Shown piece after piece: positions 58,336 to 64,000 of a DNA stretch of 64,000 bases. The DNA is from Anthopleura xanthogrammica (taxonomy: Eukaryota; Cnidaria; Anthozoa; Actiniaria; Actiniidae). Every line of letters begins with the position of its first letter. Position 1 is the first letter of the stretch. The notes beneath the pieces were generated by a model that was given only the letters and a program-made list of their open reading frames with translations, did no database searches and had not been told where the DNA came from. Location of the stretch: NCBI GenBank assembly GCA_964019055.1, contig OZ025214.1, positions 7,936,858 to 8,000,857 on the forward strand, read 5' to 3'. A program made the translations under genes and the position numbers.

Positions 58336-58426
58336 TATTTAAGCTGATTAGATCTTTCATAGATCCTACGTATACCTTCAGCATTTTCGTATGCGGTCCT
58401 GGCTTTTTTTCACATTTCCATATTTA
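58336..58426. repeat. Right member of the 4.7-kb-spaced inverted repeat
   Basis: Inverse of 53738-53828. It ends right at the conserved proximal upstream sequence of the second C11orf68-like gene. Confidence 0.75.
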
Positions 58427-58435
58427 AAGTATGAT

Positions 58436-58451
58436 TGGGCTTCCTGTGGTA
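58436..58451 (+). promoter_or_regulatory. Conserved upstream 16-mer (candidate promoter element), copy 2
   Basis: Identical TTGGGCTTCCTGTGGT about 26 bp before the ATG. The flanking AAGTATGA is also shared with the first gene, while the sequence between motif and ATG differs. Confidence 0.35.
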
Positions 58452-58476
58452 TGATTAGAATTAGAATACCCACATC

Positions 58477-61400
58477 ATGGACGACACGAATGAGGTTGTA
58501 GACTCTAGTGAAGATGAAAGTAGCGACAGCGAATATGAAGTATTAGGGATTTACAATGGAAAAGAACCTCTAGATGATTTTCTCGAAAAAAATCGTCCTT
58601 CACAGCTGAGTATTAGTGACGTCGCGTGGATTTCTGTGGATTTTGAACGAGACGACGAGGAGCAAGACGACGAAATAAACAGGCTTGTACAAGAAAATGA
58701 AGGGAAACAGCAACCAGACGAACCAGACAAACAAGCAGATAAAGAACGAGAAGATGACTTAAGAATAAGCTTACTTGTACAAGAGCAACAAGAAAATGAC
58801 GGGGAACACAAACGGCAAGTAGTCGAACAAGAACAGCAGAATAAACAACAAGAACGCGAACCGCCAGACACAAACAAAGAACAATCCAAGTGCAAAGATC
58901 AAGAAGGTGAACTGAAAGACGCCAAAGAACTGCCTCAGCGGTTATTACATAAGATGATCAGGAAAGAATGGAAATATCTGCTTGAAAATAAACACGTTAA
59001 AATGGCGATAAGTGAAACGCTGAAAGAGCTGGCACTAAAATATGGATACACTACAGGAAAATGGATGATATTTGTTAGCAGGTTGGTATAGGTAATCATA
59101 TGGTTTCGAGTTCAATTTGGGAATAATTTGCACGAGTGTGTTTTTCAAAGATGTTTTTGAAAAACACACAAGTGCGAATTATCCCAAATTGAACGAGAAA
59201 CCATATGATTACTTGTTAATAATATACATGAAAAACCTTACAAACATTACCGTCCGACATTGAAAAGTTCTCAAGAAAAAACTCTGAGCGCGCGCTCAAT
59301 GAGGTGAGATAGCGTCAGCAGCGAGCGCTCTTCAGCTGAAACCGACAAAAAATTTATTCAAAAACAAACAAAATCACCAACTTTTTAGCCGTTTTCACCA
59401 CTTAAACTTGTTCCTTCGCGATCGGAAAATGCAAAGTCTTGATGCTTAATAATGTTATCAACAGCAGAATTAAAAAAAGTTTGGTTCCAAGACCGTTTTC
59501 GGAAAATGTAATTTGCACTGTGTTACACTTTTTTGCACTGTGTTACAGATTTCTGCACTGTGTTACACTTGAACTGCACTGCTCTAAGCCAATCAAATTC
59601 GAGTAATTTTTTCATGTATTATTATTAGCTGAAATAATGACTTCCGGTAGTGATCCCATTTTATCGTCTCACAGTAACCTTCACTAGGAAGCGAGTGAAA
59701 CGGTCCAAATCACTCAAAACCACAATTTTCTGCTTAGATCCGACGATAAAGTGTTCCTCAATTATCAATCCACTGTTATTTAGAGATTTTTGAGAATTAT
59801 TTGCAACGAGGAGTCTTTCTAAGAGCACATTTTTGAGACAACATGAAAATTCCAACTGTCAAGTCACCTTCAAACGAAAAACCAAAGACGTCAAGGTCCA
59901 CTGACAATGAGTTTACCTTGTGTCCTGTGGAATTTGACTCCACTCAGATATATAACATTTGTTTTGGTATCATCCTTGAATGCTTTGTATATTTTTGCTG
60001 CTCTGCTTATTTTATAAAAAGTGAGTTTATTAAATTAATCAACCTAAACATAGACAAGTTTATTGATTTAATTTTTCACAAGAAAAAAAATTGTGGTAAA
60101 TTTTGGACAGGGTAAATTAAGAACTTTGTGAAATTTCTAAAACACTTAACGGCACTCACTACACTCAAGTACGCTGTATACTTTGTAGTGAAAGCAAGAA
60201 CTAAGAGAATCAGTCTCTGTAGATGGGCGGCGGATGAATCTGTCTACCAATTCTCAATACCGCGATGAGAAGAATCTTGAATATGGATACACTTCAAACA
60301 AAGCTAGAATCTTATATTCACAAGAATGATATGTGGCCTGAAATGGAAATACGCGCAAGCTAGAGAGGTCTATTAGACATGCAGAACTCAATTAAGAAGC
60401 GGTGTAACTAACATCATATTAATTCTCCATTTTTCTAGCAAGTATATAGACGATCTTTGGTTCCCTATCGCCAAGGCAGTTGTGGAGGGTAAACTTGGAA
60501 CTTCAACGAAAGTGAGTACGAAAAATTCAAATGAAATATCCCACGTGATTTATGTTTATACTGAAGACTTTACTGACGAAGATGACGTCACAAGAATGGA
60601 GAAAGCCCTAAGAGATTTGGGGATCTATGAGAGGATGTCGTACAAGGCTGACATATATACAATATTGGGAATTAATAAAAATAATGATCTTGGTATTGCT
60701 CCAACTATATTTAATAGTGAAGCTGTTAAAACTGCACGTGCTGTCCAGCGCGTTAATTGTATGAGCTACGATGGTAAAGAATCTCTTGATTCGTTCTTGA
60801 AAAGAAACAAGCCCTCGCAGGTAAACGGTAGAGATGCTCCGTGGATATCTGTGAGCTATCAACATCACGATCACCAATATTGTCGCGATATGGTTTTAAT
60901 TGAGGCTGAATGGAAAGAACTACAAAACAAGAGGGGAATACAATTGTTTGGAGCAGAATTCCTCAAAGATCTTGCAGTGAAGTATCGGTACACGTCTGGG
61001 AAATGGATGATATTTACAAGCAGGTTGGTTTACTCTATTTACTAAACAAAAGAAAGTGTGCAAGATTAAAGGATTGTGATTGTGATATAAGAAATATTAA
61101 AAATTGCTATGATGACAACGGCCAATACGTCAAAACAAACCCTTCGCTTTTTCTTTTAGACAGAAAATCATCGTCAAACAGTAAACTAACTACTTGAATA
61201 TTATTAGGGAACCAATTTTTATTAAAAAAAAGTTATTATTCTTATTCTCAAAAATTACGAGGAAAGGTGAGGCGATCGCTAGTAAACCCCCCTCGTATTA
61301 ATATGGCCTCAATGCTATCTAAAGTATTTATTATAAGTAATAGCATGACATTTCGGGTGATTAGTGATTAAATGTCCCCGAAAGCCGAGGGAGGTTTAGT

Positions 61401-63208
61401 TAAAGTCCCTCCGCCGAAAAATATTATGATTACCGAGGAATAAAACTGCTCTTTGGAAATATGTTAGCTTTCGTACGATGCATAAATTAGTCAACGCATG
61501 CGCAAAGATTACTCAATGGGTCCCACAAGTGCTGGGGTGTTGAAAAGTGTGTAATTCAGAGTCATTGCTCAAAATTTTCGATTGGGTCAATGCGACCCAG
61601 CCATGGTCCCGGTGATTGTCATATGAGGGACCATGCCTCATGAAAAGTGATAAGTGATATATTATCAAAGTGATAAGAATATAATCATGAGGGATATTTA
61701 GTATTAGCACTATTCATCCAGGGGGATGTTAGACCTTTATTATATCCACTTTGAAATCACTAGCAAATCCTGTAATCTGATTGGCTCTCAGTAGATTGAT
61801 TCAAGCACGAATCGCACTATTTTGAGTCCGAATCGCATCTTTTTGTCAGCCAATCACAATGCAACACTAGAAAAGGTAACCAATCAGATTACAGGATTGT
61901 ATGTAATCAGCCAATCAGATTACAGCAAATAAGGAACATAAAATGTAGCTTTTTTCAAGTTTGACTGGAATTTTTGGTTACAAAAAGAAACAAAATACCG
62001 GCTATTTGTGAATAAGTACTTTTGTATTTATCACAAATTTAGTGTCTATCTAGTATGATTTCAAAATGGATATAATAAAGTGATAATTGAACTTCGTGTC
62101 GTGCAATTTTGGTCTGATATCAAACTTGCGATTACAAATCACACTCCCGCTACGCGGTCGTGTGATTTTGTTATCGCGCGTTTGATATCAGACCAAATTG
62201 CACTCCACTTAGTTCAATTACCATTATTAAACATCCCTCTGGAAACAATGGATCCCGAGGTGATCATGATATTATTATAAGTAATACCATGGCAATGAGG
62301 GATATTAGTGATTAAATGTCCCCGAAGCCGAGGGACATTTAATCACTAATATCCCGAAACTGCCATGGTATTAGTTTGTAATACCATGATTTCCGAGGAA
62401 AACATCAAGAATTATGATCTAAATGAGCTTTAAATCAGAATATATTATAGATATGTCTAATCTATAATGCGTCTCATGGGAAAACGTTTTGTTTGAAATC
62501 AAATGGTGACCAACAACATCGTTTACGCATGCGCGAATATCGTCTTAGCGTGTTCACTCAGGCCCAAAGACAAATTTCTCTATCCCACATTGAATAAAGC
62601 TTGTAGAAGGACCACATACATCCTGATTAAAAATGCATCCAATTTCGAACCGGGTCTTTCAGACTCGGTGTCCCGATGATTGGGGTGAATAAGGGACAAA
62701 CTCATGAATAAGATGATGGAAATTTAGTCTCTAAATTTCCCTCATTCTTATGGATGAGGGAAATTTAGTTTCTAAATTTCCCTCATCCTATTCATGAAGG
62801 AGGGATGTTAGCCATTAAACGTCCCTCCAAAAACAATGAACTCCGAGGAGATCATGGTATTACATGAAGTATTTATGTGCATATTTTTGTTCCAGATATG
62901 AAGTAGATGATCTTTGGTTTTCTGTTGCCAAAGCTGCTATTGCAGGCAGACTTGGAAACGAAGCAAAAGTCAGCTCCAAGAGGTCAAATGAAGATCATGT
63001 GATCTATGTCTACACCAAAGACTTCACAGATGAACTTGATGTCAGAAGAGTGGAGAGAAGCCTGAGAAACGCGGGTATTCGAACAAGGATGTCTTACAAG
63101 CCTGATATCTATACAAGTTTGGGGATCTCAGCTAAAAATGATCTTGGTATTTCACCGACTATCTTTACTAGTAAAACATACAATCACCAATCAAGATACC
63201 GTTACTAG
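58477..63208 (+). CDS. UPF0696/C11orf68 (Bles03)-like protein, two-domain, copy 2
   Basis: Exons 58477-59081, 60439-61023 and 62896-63208 (500 aa), with the same phase-2 junctions as copy 1. The architecture is identical: acidic start (MDDTNEVVDSSEDESS), domain 1 with Glu/Gln-rich insert, KYGYTTGKWMIF, IDDLW, YTEDFTDEDDV, YKADIYTILGI; domain 2 with SLDSFLKRNKPSQV, KYRYTSGKWMIF, VDDLW, YTKDFTDELDV, YKPDIYTSLGI. Differences are a shuffled acidic insert and loss of 13 residues (39 bp) in the linker between the domains (copy 1 has SNKVYECKTKGNR there). Exon 3 differs by only a few residues. Exon, intron-flank and 3' sequences align with copy 1, so this is a recent tandem duplicate with an intact frame. 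Intron 2 is 1872 bp here against 320 bp in copy 1. Confidence 0.88.
59091..59212. repeat. 122-bp palindrome just after exon 1 of copy 2
   Basis: GGTAATCATATGGTTTCGAG and complement, with AAAAACACAC/GTGTGTTTTT near the centre. It begins 9 bp after the donor site and is absent from copy 1. Confidence 0.85.
59513..59570. repeat. Short direct repeat
   Basis: TGCACTGTGTTACA occurs three times at about 20-bp spacing in intron 1 of copy 2. Confidence 0.7.
60282..60390. mobile_element. Remnant of the 51311 foldback in intron 1 of copy 2
   Basis: Right half only (GGATACA...CAAACAAAG, AGAATGATATGTGGCCTGAA) followed by the same AGGTCTATT.GACATGCAG flank as in copy 1. The insertion therefore predates the gene duplication. 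Confidence 0.65.
61339..62870. mobile_element. Composite insert in intron 2 of copy 2
   Basis: Intron 2 flanks match copy 1 up to about 61332 and again from about 62868. The insert starts GTAATAGCATGA and ends TCATGGTATTAC. Several palindromic segments with CCCCGAAGCCGAGGG-type cores (61360-61430, 62285-62395, 62715-62800) and repeated CCGAGG.GATCATG ends suggest several related units inserted into one another. A TIR + hairpin unit (61739-62229) is nested within. Confidence 0.65.
61739..62229. mobile_element. Non-coding TIR + hairpin unit related to 21579
   Basis: TTATATCCACTTTGAAATCA (61739) and ATGATTTCAAAATGGATATA (62058-62077) match the recombinase unit's TIRs, as does the following TAGCAAATCC...CTGATTGGCT. 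A 137-bp palindrome (62092-62228) with core CTCCCGCTACGCGGTCGTG follows after 15 bp, as at 23781. The interrupted host sequence (GGGATGTTAG...AAACATCCC) resumes only after the hairpin. The recombinase gene is absent. Confidence 0.7.
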
Positions 63209-63382
63209 ATTCAGTCTATGCTTGTCTTTTGTAGTTATGACGTTATATTAAAATGATGGCCCTAATGACGGTATTTGAAAAAAGGGAGTCTCGTTTGGTC
63301 CTCCTATCGGTGCATGACATACTAGAAAGTACATTTGCGAAGCGATGGAAAAGGACATTTTCCTCATTCATGTACTGATGCA

Positions 63383-63749
63383 CCACGGGCGCCAGAGTCG
63401 CCTACAACGCTTTATTTTGTTTTCAACGTTTAAATAAAACTGCTTTGGTACGGCTGACATTTAGTAGTGAATAAATATCTAGCTCCGATTTCAATCTCGT
63501 GATGTTTGTCTGTTTAAAGAAGAACCGATCGTGTGTCACTAGGAATTAAGTAAGTTACCGATTAATTCCTAGTGACACACGATCGGTTCTTAATATTAAA
63601 CAGACAAACATCGCGAGATTGAAATCGGAGCTAGATGTTTATTCACTATTAAAGGTCAGCCGTACCAAAGCAGTTTTATTTAACCGTTGAAAAAAAATAA
63701 TAAAGCGTTAGTTTCAATACAAACGAGGAGGCGACTCTGGCGCCCGTGG
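63383..63749. repeat. 367-bp long palindrome / foldback element
   Basis: Arms of about 175 bp (CCACGGGCGCCAGAGTCGCC outermost; ACCGATCGTGTGTCACTAGG near the centre) around AAGTAAGTTACCG. A few substitutions and indels separate the arms. It lies 170 bp beyond the stop of copy 2. Non-coding. Confidence 0.85.
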
Positions 63750-64000
63750 ATAGACAGTCCGGATTATAGTCACATATGGCGAGATTTGTGACGTCACGGC
63801 CTATTGTCTGTCTTCGTAGAAAATACCGAAAAATAATTCAAAAATATTCCGCTTTTATAAAATCCATTTCCTGGGCTCTCACGGACACTACACTCGGGAT
63901 ATTTTCACTCAGACCGCAGCACATGGATTTCAAGATACCACATCTAGTAAATAATGGCTGATTTGTCAAGATTTTCCTTAGATTAAACCTCGGGTTGAGT

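Noticed and set aside
59843..60115. 90-codon frame in intron 1 of the second C11orf68-like gene
   Set aside because: No family resemblance, no counterpart in the first gene, and it lies inside an intron.

Overview
This is a eukaryotic, intron-bearing, AT-rich genomic window with a very dense and nested load of transposable elements. The mix suggests an early-branching animal, most likely an anthozoan cnidarian (coral or sea anemone). It includes PIF/Harbinger elements, a KIAA1958-like tyrosine-recombinase element, Penelope-like, CR1-like and Ty3/gypsy fragments, a SWIM-finger gene remnant, many MITEs, and metazoan-type host genes with consensus GT-AG introns. The species call is inference; no marker gene settles it.

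Only three host genes can be supported. (1) A complete seven-exon heterotrimeric G-protein alpha subunit lies on the minus strand (26047-33978, 364 aa). Its splice sites and phases are consistent throughout, but it has unusual P-loop and switch II residues and no N-terminal lipidation site. (2, 3) Two tandem paralogs of the UPF0696/C11orf68 (Bles03) family lie on the plus strand (47922-52806, 514 aa; 58477-63208, 500 aa). Each has three exons with phase-2 junctions and encodes two tandem copies of the family domain; the first copy carries a Glu/Gln-rich insertion.

Layout. 1-7 kb: LINE 3' fragment, a TIR element with an abutting hairpin, and a broken unrecognised minus-strand gene. 7.4-14.6 kb: a 7.15-kb DNA transposon (CACTG termini, TA duplication, subterminal repeats) that interrupts a LINE, carries a multi-exon minus-strand gene and is itself hit by a CR1-like LINE. 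14.6-16 kb: LINE endonuclease, SWIM-finger and gypsy RNase H remnants. 16.1-24.6 kb: a 56-bp tandem array broken by two Harbinger elements; the second contains the tyrosine-recombinase element and two MITEs. 24.6-26 kb: short tandem repeats and MITEs. 26-34 kb: the G-alpha gene with MITEs in its introns. 34-39 kb: mostly unrecognised. 39.2-40.1 kb: a TIR element with a RecQ-like helicase fragment. 38.5-41.4 kb: large simple repeats. 41.6-44.2 kb: decayed Penelope-like element. 45.6-47.6 kb: MITEs and hairpin units. 47.8-63.2 kb: the two C11orf68-like genes with many inserts between and inside them. 63.4-63.7 kb: a long palindrome.

The most interesting recurring signal is a composite architecture: a terminal-inverted-repeat module immediately followed on one side by a ~90-150-bp palindromic hairpin with a GC-rich core. 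At least five such units occur here, one of which (21579-23926) encodes an intact-looking tyrosine recombinase.
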